From contig CANCBY010000011.1 in NCBI GenBank assembly GCA_947374445.1, positions 1 to 26,190 of the forward strand: 26,190 bases of DNA, given 5' to 3'. The notes under the pieces are model-generated. The model made no database searches. It was not told where the DNA came from and worked only from the letters and a program-made list of their open reading frames with translations. Made by a program: the position numbers and the translations under genes. Positions within the stretch are counted from its first letter, which is position 1. Every line of letters begins with the position of its first letter. Origin of the DNA: Pseudobdellovibrionaceae bacterium (GTDB lineage: Bacteria > Bdellovibrionota > Bdellovibrionia > Bdellovibrionales > Bdellovibrionaceae). Positions 1 to 5,899 of this stretch are shown here, piece after piece.

Positions 1-257
1 TCTAATTTTCCGAAAGCTTTTTTAGCTTCTTCAAAAATTCTTTTGACGTCATCGGCTTTGGCAACGCTTCCTTGCACGGCGATGGCTTTGCCGTCTTTGG
101 CGATAATTTCTTTTACGACTTTATCGGCGTCTTCTTTGCTTGAAGAGTAGTTGACCACGACCGAAGCCCCGTTGGCGGCGTATTCTTTTGCGATGGCAGC
201 GCCAATTCCCTTAGAGGCTCCGGTCACGATTGCTACTTTGCCAGTTAACTTTTTCAT
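1..257 (-). CDS. Short-chain dehydrogenase/reductase, N-terminal part (cut by window edge)
   Basis: The first 85 codons of a classical SDR oxidoreductase lie here and run off the left edge of the window. The start ATG is at 257-255, preceded by a good AAAGGAGA ribosome binding site. The N-terminus gives a Rossmann fold: beta-strand KVAIVTGAS followed by the cofactor motif TGASKGIG (TGxxxGxG), then NYSSSKEDA, which favours NADP(H) because of the Asn/Ser-rich end of beta-2. The catalytic SYK residues would lie beyond the edge. Family members reduce carbonyls or oxidise alcohols (FabG-like or glucose-dehydrogenase-like); the substrate cannot be told. A promoter with a perfect TTGACA box and two operator copies shared with the downstream ArsR gene lie in front, so I infer that the ArsR protein at 496-795 represses it. 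Confidence 0.93.
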   Translation of the reverse strand, partial: MKKLTGKVAIVTGASKGIGAAIAKEYAANGASVVVNYSSSKEDADKVVKEIIAKDGKAIAVQGSVAKADDVKRIFEEAKKAFGKL

Positions 258-318
258 TTTGTCTCCTTTAGAGATCTGAAGGTCCGATTTGTTCGGAGTT
301 ATTATTTTTGTTCGACAC

Positions 319-337
319 TTAGACAAATATCGAAATG
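319..337. promoter_or_regulatory. ArsR operator copy 1 (TTAGACAAATATCGAA)
   Basis: The 16-mer TTAGACAAATATCGAA followed by ATG is the first of three near-identical sites around the arsR gene. The consensus has dyad symmetry of the form TT-GATA-N2-TATC-AA. It lies over the -10 region of the promoter that reads leftward into the SDR gene, which is where a repressor would block RNA polymerase. The site is visible directly; that ArsR binds it is inferred. Confidence 0.65.
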
Positions 338-353
338 AAAATGTTTTTGTCAA
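324..353 (-). promoter_or_regulatory. Sigma-70 promoter for the SDR gene
   Basis: On the minus strand a perfect -35 box TTGACA (348-353) is followed after 17-18 bases by an imperfect -10 (ATATTT or TATTTG, 324-330). Transcription would start near 315, giving a leader of about 60 bases before the SDR start codon. Operator copy 1 covers the -10 and copy 2 lies just upstream of the -35. Confidence 0.55.
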
Positions 354-361
354 TGTGACGA

Positions 362-380
362 TTAGATAAATATCGAAGTG
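362..380. promoter_or_regulatory. ArsR operator copy 2 (TTAGATAAATATCGAA)
   Basis: This is the most symmetric copy: 12 of 16 positions match the reverse complement, with half-sites GATA and TATC. Its start is 43 bp from copy 1, about four helical turns, so two bound dimers would lie on the same DNA face on either side of the SDR promoter. Confidence 0.65.
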
Positions 381-495
381 TTGGCAAAATTAGCTTCAGA
401 TCGAATATAGAAGAGCTGCGGCCGGTTTTTGGACCTCGAAAGTCAGTGGGTCTTGCGTAAAGACAAGGAATTTTGTGGCGGCTGGAGCCTGCGGT

Positions 496-795
496 TTAGA
501 TTTTTGAAAGCTTTTCTAGGTAAGCGTGCAAAACGTCGCGTTGAACCGACATACGCATAAACTTGCCTTCGCGAGTGATTTCTACCAAGCCCGCGGTTTC
601 AAGTTCTTTGATATGATGAGAAAGTGTCGCGGCACTGATCTCGTGCTCTTCTTGCAAAGCGCTGCAACCCATAGGGATATCGCCTTTGCAAGATCCGATT
701 TGTTTCAAAATCATATAGCGACGTGGCTCGGCCAGAGCTTTTCCGATTTGCTCAAACTGCTTATCAGTAAGACGGACTGTTTTTGACGTCGACAT
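496..795 (-). CDS. ArsR-family winged-helix repressor (SDR-linked)
   Basis: A 99-residue DNA-binding protein of the ArsR/HTH_5 family. Residues 18-32 (KALAEPRRYMILKQI) match the family helix L-x-D/E-P-x-R-x-x-I-L, and residues 54-72 (SAATLSHHIKELETAGLVE) form the helix-turn-helix recognition unit, followed by a beta-wing with EGKFMRMSV. The metal-binding ELCVCDL motif of classical ArsR/SmtB sensors is absent; only isolated Cys36 and Cys44 are seen, so it may sense redox state or an organic ligand instead of metal. The start ATG at 795 has a weak AGGATGG site. The gene points the same way as the SDR gene, 238 bp away. Three copies of one operator flank it, two before the SDR gene and one before its own start, indicating control of the SDR and autoregulation. 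Confidence 0.92.
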   Translation of the reverse strand: MSTSKTVRLTDKQFEQIGKALAEPRRYMILKQIGSCKGDIPMGCSALQEEHEISAATLSHHIKELETAGLVEITREGKFMRMSVQRDVLHAYLEKLSKI

Positions 796-860
796 AACAC
801 CATCCTACACCACAATACCAATGCTGTCTACGAGGAGCATTTTCTTGGAAAAACAAATAC

Positions 861-879
861 TTAGATGAGTATCGAAATA
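861..879. promoter_or_regulatory. ArsR operator copy 3 (TTAGATGAGTATCGAA)
   Basis: The third copy lies between the divergently transcribed arsR gene (start at 795) and the HEAT-repeat gene (start at 931). On the plus strand it abuts a TATAAT hexamer at 878-883 that could serve the HEAT gene. Binding here could therefore autoregulate arsR and also affect the HEAT-repeat run. Confidence 0.6.
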
Positions 880-930
880 TAATTATTGAAACGCTTAACA
901 AAATAAAGTCGGTCTGCCACCATAACAGAA

Positions 931-1500
931 ATGAAGAACAAAACAAACACTCCGGATCTCATTGAAAAACTCGACACATCAAGTGACAAGATTGCTGAAA
1001 AAGTAATTCAAAACCTGGTCGCAATTGGCAAATCGACTGTTCCGTTGCTCATCAAGGCTGCTAAAAATAAAGAGTCTCCCAGGGTTCGGAAATGGTCTCT
1101 GCAAGCTTTAGGCGCCATTGGTGACAAACGTGCAGCCCCGTTGCTTATCAAGGCGTTAAAAGATGAGCGCATGACCGTGCGACTTCATGCCGTTAAGGGC
1201 CTAAGTCTCATGAAATATAAAAAAGGCGTCAAAGAAATTTCTTTGCTTCTGAAAGATGAGAGCGGCGGAATTCGTGTGAATGCACTGTATGCATTGATAC
1301 AAATTGGTGATTCTTCAGCAAGCACACAAGTTCAAAAACTGCTTTCTGATCCAAAATGGTATGTGAGGCAAACAGCCTGTGTTGCCTGCGGAAAATTTGG
1401 TGTCGTAAAGTCGAAAAAAATGTTGATCCAACTTTTAAAGACTGATGAGCGCAAAGCGGTGCGTGTGGCAGCAGCTGAAGTTCTTGAAATTTTGGGCTAG
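931..1500 (+). CDS. HEAT-repeat protein
   Basis: A 189-residue all-helical protein built from about five HEAT repeats of roughly 31 residues. The pattern P-L-L-I-K-A-L-K-D-x-x-x-x-V-R-x-x-A-x-x-A-L-x-x-I-G is seen around residues 37-64, 68-95, 99-126 and 130-157, with a last repeat ending AAAEVLEILG at the C-terminus. No signal peptide is seen, so it is probably cytoplasmic. HEAT proteins are scaffolds or binding adaptors; the compact PBS-lyase-like type seen here is often of unknown partner. The ribosome binding site is weak. A TATAAT hexamer at 878-883 may be its -10 box. The next gene follows after 20 bp, so the two are probably co-transcribed. Confidence 0.88.
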   Translation: MKNKTNTPDLIEKLDTSSDKIAEKVIQNLVAIGKSTVPLLIKAAKNKESPRVRKWSLQALGAIGDKRAAPLLIKALKDERMTVRLHAVKGLSLMKYKKGVKEISLLLKDESGGIRVNALYALIQIGDSSASTQVQKLLSDPKWYVRQTACVACGKFGVVKSKKMLIQLLKTDERKAVRVAAAEVLEILG

Positions 1501-1520
1501 CATCTGAGATCGGTGAGTGA

Positions 1521-2432
1521 GTGAAATATATGAAGGCTGTTCAAAATTCTATAGCGTACTTGGCTTCGCCATCAGCTTTGCAAAGTATTGAACGTGATCC
1601 CTATTGGCCTAAATGGGATTCTCCATGGTGGCACATGTGTCTTCTGAACGAAATGGGACTAGCGAAAGAAATACCTCGATCGGCTACATCTAAAATGGTT
1701 GAGGTCCTGAGTTATCACTATTTGCCAATGTTTCCGGTTGAAGAGGATGAGGTTCCAGCGGGCACCGATCCCTACCGAAAGATTGCTTGTCTCTGCGCGG
1801 TCGGCAATATCTATCAGGCTTTGTTTAATGCCGATGTTGAGGTGGATAAAGAATTACCTTGGATGCGCAATTGGTTTTTGCGATATCAACTGTCGGATGG
1901 CGGGCTTAACTGCGACGAAAAAGCATATTCGAAGCCAATTCCAAAAAGCTCTATCGTGACTACCATTGCATGTCTGGAAGCAGTTCTGTTTTGCAGACAG
2001 CGCGATCTTACGGATGCGGAAACAGTTTTTTTAGATAAGGGTGCAAATTACCTTTTGAAGCACAGGCTGTTTCGCAAAGAATCAACAGGTGATGTAATAG
2101 ATGCCAATTGGCTCGAGATAAGGTTTCCGCGATTTTATGAATACGATTTTTTACGTGGATTTTATTTTTTAAAAAAATGGCGAGAGCAATCAGGATTTGA
2201 AATACCAACTGAGCTTATAGACGAAGTAAAAGAGCTTGTATCCCGGCAAATGACGAGCGGTGGTATTCAGCTTAAAAGATATAATTTTTTTGATAAGCGG
2301 AGCTATAATCCAAACTCTGATGGCACTTGGTTTTGGGGGCACGCCTCAGAGATTGAATTGATGAAGGCTGTTAGTTTTGATGGCGCTATTTGCGATGTGC
2401 TTACAAAACAATGGAATGAAGTAAAGCATTGA
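1521..2432 (+). CDS. Alpha/alpha-toroid protein (terpenoid cyclase/prenyltransferase-like fold)
   Basis: A 303-residue soluble protein without signal peptide. It carries a squalene-cyclase-like repeat near residues 125-140 (YQLSDGGLNCDE, compare the family Q-x-x-D-G-G-W), followed by a segment with SSIVTTIACLEAVL and HRLFRKESTGDVI that resembles uncharacterised bacterial prenyltransferase/squalene-oxidase-repeat proteins. A further toroid-type patch TSGGIQLKR is near residue 245. The DxDD protonating motif of true squalene-hopene cyclases is not seen, so terpene cyclisation is not supported; substrate and role are unknown. The start is uncertain: GTG at 1521 or ATG at 1530. It lies 20 bp behind the HEAT-repeat gene and 31 bp before the next start, indicating one operon. 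Confidence 0.82.
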   Translation: MKYMKAVQNSIAYLASPSALQSIERDPYWPKWDSPWWHMCLLNEMGLAKEIPRSATSKMVEVLSYHYLPMFPVEEDEVPAGTDPYRKIACLCAVGNIYQALFNADVEVDKELPWMRNWFLRYQLSDGGLNCDEKAYSKPIPKSSIVTTIACLEAVLFCRQRDLTDAETVFLDKGANYLLKHRLFRKESTGDVIDANWLEIRFPRFYEYDFLRGFYFLKKWREQSGFEIPTELIDEVKELVSRQMTSGGIQLKRYNFFDKRSYNPNSDGTWFWGHASEIELMKAVSFDGAICDVLTKQWNEVKH

Positions 2433-2463
2433 TGTTTTTGAAAAAAATCATTTGAGGAACTCT

Positions 2464-3363
2464 ATGAAATTTATATTTCTAATTTTGTTATTTACGGGCC
2501 CATTTGGTTCAGCAACTGAAATCAGTTTTACCATGGATGATCCTGAAGTAACTCAATCACCAATTCTCACTCCAATAGAAAGAAATGAAAAGATTCTGAA
2601 CACTTTTGAAAAATTTAAGATTAAAGCGGCCTTGTTCGTCTGTGGAATGAGAATTGACAATCCGATTGGTAGAAATCTACTCCAAGCCTGGGACGCAAAA
2701 GGACATCTAATTGGTAGCCATAGCTATTCACACCTTTATTTTAATTCTCCTAGAATGTCTTTTGAGACCTATCGAGATGATTTTTTAAAGGTCGAGCCAC
2801 TTATCGAGGGCTTAAAAAACTTTGCGAGGATCTATCGATTTCCTTTCCTTAAAGAAGGGGAAACAGCAGATAAAAGAAATCAGATGCGGTTAGAATTGAA
2901 GAAAAGAGGCTACAGCCAAGGCTATGTGAGTATTGATGCTTCGGATTGGTACGTAGATTCAAGATTGCGAGACCGTCTCTTAAAAAACCCAAATGCAGAT
3001 ATAAAACCGTATCGTGATTTTTATTTAAAACACATGTGGAGCAGGGCTCTGTTTTATAACGACCTTGCTAAAAAAGTTTACGGCCGAGAAATTAAGCATA
3101 CGATTCTTATTCACCACAGTCTTTTGAATGCCCTTTTTCTTGGTGATTTGTTGCAAATGTTTAAAGATAAAGGGTGGAAGTTGATTTCTGCAAAGGATGC
3201 CTATCAAGACTCGGTTTTTAAGCTTGAACCTAATATTGTTCCTGCTGGCGAAAGCATTGTTTGGGCCTCGGCGAAGGAGACTGGAAAGTTCGATAGTATT
3301 CTTCGCTATCCTGGTGAAGATGGAGATTATGAAAAAGACGAAATGGACAAACTTGGTTTGTGA
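2464..3363 (+). CDS. Exported polysaccharide deacetylase family protein (NodB homology)
   Basis: The start is ATG 2464, because TTGAGGA immediately upstream is a good ribosome binding site; the upstream in-frame TTG at 2452 is part of that site. Residues 1-17 are a signal peptide (KFIFLILLFTGPFGSA), so the 299-residue product is periplasmic or secreted. NodB-type motifs are in order: MDDPE (Asp25-Asp26, catalytic base and metal), GSHSYSH (metal His86 and His90), RFPF (Arg125) and ILIHHSLLN (His217 or His218). The family removes N- or O-acetyl groups from chitin, peptidoglycan or other polysaccharides with a divalent metal. In a predatory or cell-wall-remodelling bacterium peptidoglycan would be a natural target, but this is inference. 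It follows the toroid gene closely. Confidence 0.88.
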   Translation: MKFIFLILLFTGPFGSATEISFTMDDPEVTQSPILTPIERNEKILNTFEKFKIKAALFVCGMRIDNPIGRNLLQAWDAKGHLIGSHSYSHLYFNSPRMSFETYRDDFLKVEPLIEGLKNFARIYRFPFLKEGETADKRNQMRLELKKRGYSQGYVSIDASDWYVDSRLRDRLLKNPNADIKPYRDFYLKHMWSRALFYNDLAKKVYGREIKHTILIHHSLLNALFLGDLLQMFKDKGWKLISAKDAYQDSVFKLEPNIVPAGESIVWASAKETGKFDSILRYPGEDGDYEKDEMDKLGL

Positions 3364-3368
3364 ATTTA

Positions 3369-3386
3369 GACGAAATCGATTTCGTC
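3369..3386. promoter_or_regulatory. 18 bp perfect palindrome, probable operator
   Basis: GACGAAATCGATTTCGTC is an uninterrupted 18 bp palindrome, flanked by a further AATTT...AAATT pair. It starts 6 bp after the deacetylase stop codon. There is no T-run after it, which argues against a terminator. It lies where the -35 region of a promoter with -10 TATATA (3398-3403) would be, 29 bp before the epimerase start. A dimeric repressor site for the 3415-4967 genes is the simplest reading; the regulator is not in the neighbourhood. Confidence 0.5.
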
Positions 3387-3414
3387 ACAAATTTAACTAT
3401 ATAAGGAATAATCT

Positions 3415-4071
3415 ATGAAAGTCATAATCACCGGTGCAAGTGGAATGGTTGGAGAAGGTGTTCTTCTTGAATGTCTTAAGAATCCATACGTTTCAAACGT
3501 TTTAGTCATTGGGCGCAAATCTTGCGGTCATACTCATGCCAAATTGCGCGAAATTCTTCATCAGGATTTTCTTAATCTAGCTCCTATTGAGAAAGAATTG
3601 GCTGGCTACGATGCGTGCTTTTTTTGTCTCGGAGTTTCTTCGGTTGGAATGTCAAAAGAAGCTTATAAGCGCATGACCTACGATCTGACTTTAGAAATGG
3701 CAAATCGTCTGAAACCTCTCAACCCTGATCTCACGTTCTGCTATGTGACGGGCATGCACACAGATGCGAAAAGTGGTCAAAATTGGGCGCAAGTCAAAGC
3801 AGCAACTGAGAACGAGCTGCTTCGTGTTTTTAAAAATGGATATATGTTTCGGCCTGGTGCTATGTATTCTTCGCCGGGACAAAAAAATCTTAAGAGAGGG
3901 TTCAAAACTTTCGAGTCCATTTTATTTCCGGTATTAAAAATTATCTTTCGAGGTTCGTTCTGCCGGCTCGAAGAAGTTGGTCGCGCAATGATTGCATGTG
4001 CAAAGCACCGTCCCAATAACCATATACTTGAAGTTGCCGACATCAAGTCGGTGGCTGAGAGTCTTACTTAA
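3415..4071 (+). CDS. NAD(P)-binding epimerase-like protein (atypical SDR, HTATIP2-like)
   Basis: A 218-residue Rossmann-fold protein starting MKVIITGASGMVGEG, the TGxxGxxG cofactor motif of extended or atypical SDRs. The central LAGYDACFFCLGVSS strand, the YVTGM segment near residue 119 and WAQVKAATENELL resemble the small NAD-dependent epimerase/NmrA-like group that includes oxidoreductase HTATIP2. The catalytic YxxxK of ordinary epimerases is not obvious, so it may act as a redox sensor or use another residue. ATG 3415 has an AAGGA site. The gene starts a run of four small genes (epimerase, VOC, SRPBCC, later VOC) with 15-base gaps, probably one transcript under the palindrome upstream. Confidence 0.87.
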   Translation: MKVIITGASGMVGEGVLLECLKNPYVSNVLVIGRKSCGHTHAKLREILHQDFLNLAPIEKELAGYDACFFCLGVSSVGMSKEAYKRMTYDLTLEMANRLKPLNPDLTFCYVTGMHTDAKSGQNWAQVKAATENELLRVFKNGYMFRPGAMYSSPGQKNLKRGFKTFESILFPVLKIIFRGSFCRLEEVGRAMIACAKHRPNNHILEVADIKSVAESLT

Positions 4072-4086
4072 AAAACCGAGGAAAAA

Positions 4087-4467
4087 ATGATTGATCATAC
4101 TGGCGTAAACGTAAGTGATTATAAAAAAAGTAAAATTTTTTATGAAAATGCCTTGAAACCTATTGGCTACAAAATGTTGATGGAGATTCCAAAAGAATAT
4201 ACCGGTGGCGCAGGAGTTTGTGGATTTGGCGAGCCACCAAAAACTGATTTTTGGATCTCGGAAGGAACTCCTAATAAGCCACACGTTCACGTTGCTTTCA
4301 GAGTTGATAGCAAAAAAAAAGTTGATGAGTTTTACGCAGCAGCCATTGCAGCTGGAGGCAAAGACAATGGCAAGCCGGGCCCGAGGCCCCACTATCATGA
4401 AAATTATTATGGCGCTTTTATAACTGATCCAGATGGACACAACATTGAAGCCGTTTTTCACGGGTAA
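4087..4467 (+). CDS. VOC family (glyoxalase/bleomycin resistance fold) protein
   Basis: A 126-residue protein with two beta-alpha-beta-beta-beta modules of the vicinal oxygen chelate fold. Visible features are the N-terminal metal histidine in MIDHTGVNVSDYKKSKIFYENALKP, a central HVHVAFRV with candidate ligands near residue 70, and the C-terminal YYGAFITDPDGHNIEAV with the family metal Glu at the end. Members include glyoxalase I, dioxygenases and resistance proteins; the substrate here is unknown. GAGGAAAAA precedes ATG 4087 as ribosome binding site. It lies 15 bp behind the epimerase gene and 14 bp before the SRPBCC gene, so all three probably share an mRNA. Confidence 0.92.
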   Translation: MIDHTGVNVSDYKKSKIFYENALKPIGYKMLMEIPKEYTGGAGVCGFGEPPKTDFWISEGTPNKPHVHVAFRVDSKKKVDEFYAAAIAAGGKDNGKPGPRPHYHENYYGAFITDPDGHNIEAVFHG

Positions 4468-4481
4468 ACTGAGAAGTTTAA

Positions 4482-4967
4482 ATGTCTGAAATAATTGTTA
4501 TAGATCCACAACTAGATTTGGTATTTGAGAGAATTACCTCGTTGCCATTAGAAAAACTTTGGAAGGGTTGGACTCATCCAGAAACTTTGATGAAATGGTT
4601 TTGCCCAAGACCATGGAAAGTAACAGACTGCCGAATTGATTTGCATGCTGGTGGGGAGTTCTTTAACCGGATGGAAGGCCCCAACGGCGAAAAAGCGGAT
4701 AATCATGGTTGCTACCTTGAAGTCCAAGCGAATAGAAAATTAATTTGGACAGGAATGATGACAAAAGGATTTAGGCCTGCGCCACCACTAGATCCATTGG
4801 GATTTCAGTTTGTAGCAACTATTCTTTTTGAAAAAACAGATAAGGGTACTTTATATAAAGCCGTAGTTGCACATGCCGATGAAGAAGGTCGTAAAAAACA
4901 TGAGGCCATGGGTTTTCAGCAGGGCTGGGGCTTGGCTTTTGATCAGCTAGTTGAATTGATGAAATAA
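4482..4967 (+). CDS. SRPBCC/AHSA1-domain protein
   Basis: A 161-residue single-domain protein of the AHSA1/START-like fold, which forms a helix-grip cavity for hydrophobic ligands. Family hallmarks are seen in order: the N-terminal strand and helix LEKLWKGWTHPETLMKWF (compare V-W-x-A-W-T-D-P-x-x-x-x-x-W-W), HAGGEFF in the second strand pair, and the C-terminal helix HEAMGFQQGWGLAFDQLVELM with the conserved GW. No signal peptide. It closes the epimerase/VOC/SRPBCC set. Such proteins are commonly paired with VOC proteins and ArsR repressors in bacterial genomes, and a double-domain paralogue with its own ArsR lies at 10256-11537 in this window. The ligand is unknown. Confidence 0.92.
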   Translation: MSEIIVIDPQLDLVFERITSLPLEKLWKGWTHPETLMKWFCPRPWKVTDCRIDLHAGGEFFNRMEGPNGEKADNHGCYLEVQANRKLIWTGMMTKGFRPAPPLDPLGFQFVATILFEKTDKGTLYKAVVAHADEEGRKKHEAMGFQQGWGLAFDQLVELMK

Positions 4968-5022
4968 TGATTTGCGATCGACACTCATGGACCTGTATTC
5001 TTAGAATTTCCGGGAGGGAATT

Positions 5023-5145
5023 GTGAAAAAAATTTTCGTCATGCTCGCAATTGTTTTGGGGTTCACTTCGTATTCTCACGCATCACTCTTGCTTGAACCG
5101 TACTTTGGTTGTCAGGTGATGGTGAACGTCAGCGTTCCTCTCTAA
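5023..5145 (+). pseudogene. Remnant of an outer-membrane beta-barrel gene (signal peptide plus first strand)
   Basis: A GTG start at 5023 with a strong GGGAGG ribosome binding site opens a 40-codon frame ending at TAA 5143-5145. Residues 1-20 are a textbook signal peptide (KKIFVMLAIVLGFTSYSHA) and residues 21-29 read SLLLEPYFG, the opening strand of a common class of Bdellovibrio-like outer-membrane barrels. The usual barrel of about 180 residues is missing: after GCQVMVNVSVPL the frame stops, and the next gene starts 38 bp later. I infer that most of the gene was deleted, leaving its expression signals. Alternatively it is a real secreted micropeptide. A short CTCTAA-TTTT-TTAGAG inverted repeat follows the stop (5140-5155). 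Confidence 0.6.
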
Positions 5146-5182
5146 TTTTTTAGAGCAATTCTTTGTTTTTGCGAGGCATTTT

Positions 5183-5566
5183 ATGAAACTTGGCTACACA
5201 CTTTTCTATGTTGATGATGTCTTAAAGACGATGGAATTTTATGAAAAAGCATTTGGCTTAAAAAAAGGCTTTTCGCATGAAAATCAATATGGAGAAATGA
5301 TAACCGGAGAAATTAAATTAGGATTTGTAAACCACGAGACCGCGAGTTCACATGGCTTTGAATACGAAAGATCTAATTTACAAAAAAATCCTTCAGCCTT
5401 TGAAATTGGATTTGTAACGAAAGACGTAGAATCTGCGTTTAATGCCGCTGTGCTTGCTGGAGCCGTTGCGGTGAGTAAGCCTATGACGAAACCCTGGGGA
5501 CAGATTGTGTCATACGTAAGAGATTGCAATGGGTTTTTGGTTGAGATTTGTTCTCCAACGGCGTGA
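5183..5566 (+). CDS. VOC family (glyoxalase-like) protein
   Basis: A 127-residue VOC-fold protein, beginning MKLGYTLFYVDDVLKTMEFYEKAFG, a typical first beta-alpha unit (Y-V-x-D-V-x-x-x-x-x-F-Y-x-x-x-F-G). A second module starts at FEIGFVTKDVESAFNAAV and ends with the common GQIVSYVRDCNGFLVEICSP, where Glu122 is the expected metal ligand. The D-P-x-G turn is replaced by DCNG. GCGAGG about ten bases before ATG 5183 is a plausible ribosome binding site. It follows the outer-membrane remnant and is the second of three VOC proteins in the window (the others start at 4087 and 13106). The substrate cannot be assigned. Confidence 0.9.
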   Translation: MKLGYTLFYVDDVLKTMEFYEKAFGLKKGFSHENQYGEMITGEIKLGFVNHETASSHGFEYERSNLQKNPSAFEIGFVTKDVESAFNAAVLAGAVAVSKPMTKPWGQIVSYVRDCNGFLVEICSPTA

Positions 5567-5734
5567 TCAGCGCACAAAAAATCTAAATTGAGTGCATAGT
5601 CAAAAATGACTTTATGTGCTGGGTCGAAATGGGTCAGTTTTGCAAATTTTAAATTTTTTTTGGGCCAACTTGTCACAACGATTCCTCTCAAAAGCTATTT
5701 GAGGGCCTTAGGCCTTGGCTCATAGTTTGCGTTC

Positions 5735-5899
5735 GTGTTCAGTCATAAATGTTACCACGAATATGAAGAAGAGATGGTAATGGGGTACACGGGCTCAGGT
5801 GGCACTAATATTCCCAAAGAAGTTTTAGACGATTTGAAGTTTTTAAAGTCCTATGTTGAGTCAAATGGCAAAGTGCCTTTGAAAAAATCCGTTCCATGA
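5735..5899 (+). CDS. Small ORF coupled to the downstream beta-CASP nuclease
   Basis: A frame open from 5726 ends at TGA 5897-5899, overlapping the next gene start as ATGA, the classic layout for translational coupling. With GTG 5735 the product is 54 residues; with ATG 5780, which is better placed behind an AAGAAGAG site, it is 39 residues starting MGYTGSGGTNIPKEVLDD. The sequence has a Gly-rich turn, then an amphipathic helix (KEVLDDLKFLKSYVES) and a basic tail KVPLKKSVP. I do not recognise the family. Codon use looks coding, unlike the AT-rich stretch 5567-5725, in which I see only weak inverted repeats and no gene. A role linked to the nuclease is inferred from position only. Confidence 0.45.
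   Translation: MFSHKCYHEYEEEMVMGYTGSGGTNIPKEVLDDLKFLKSYVESNGKVPLKKSVP

Noticed and set aside
3934..4461. 175-codon minus-strand ORF
   Set aside because: Antisense shadow of the epimerase and VOC genes; the translation is Cys/Phe-rich without a domain, and the plus-strand genes match families.
5284..5691. 135-codon minus-strand ORF
   Set aside because: It overlaps the VOC gene on the other strand, has no ribosome binding site and no recognisable domain.
5575..5730. Inverted repeats (AGTCA-AAAA-TGACT near 5598 and GGCCT-T-AGGCC near 5704) as terminators or RNA genes
   Set aside because: Stems are five bases with no T-run directly after; chance repeats in AT-rich DNA are likely.
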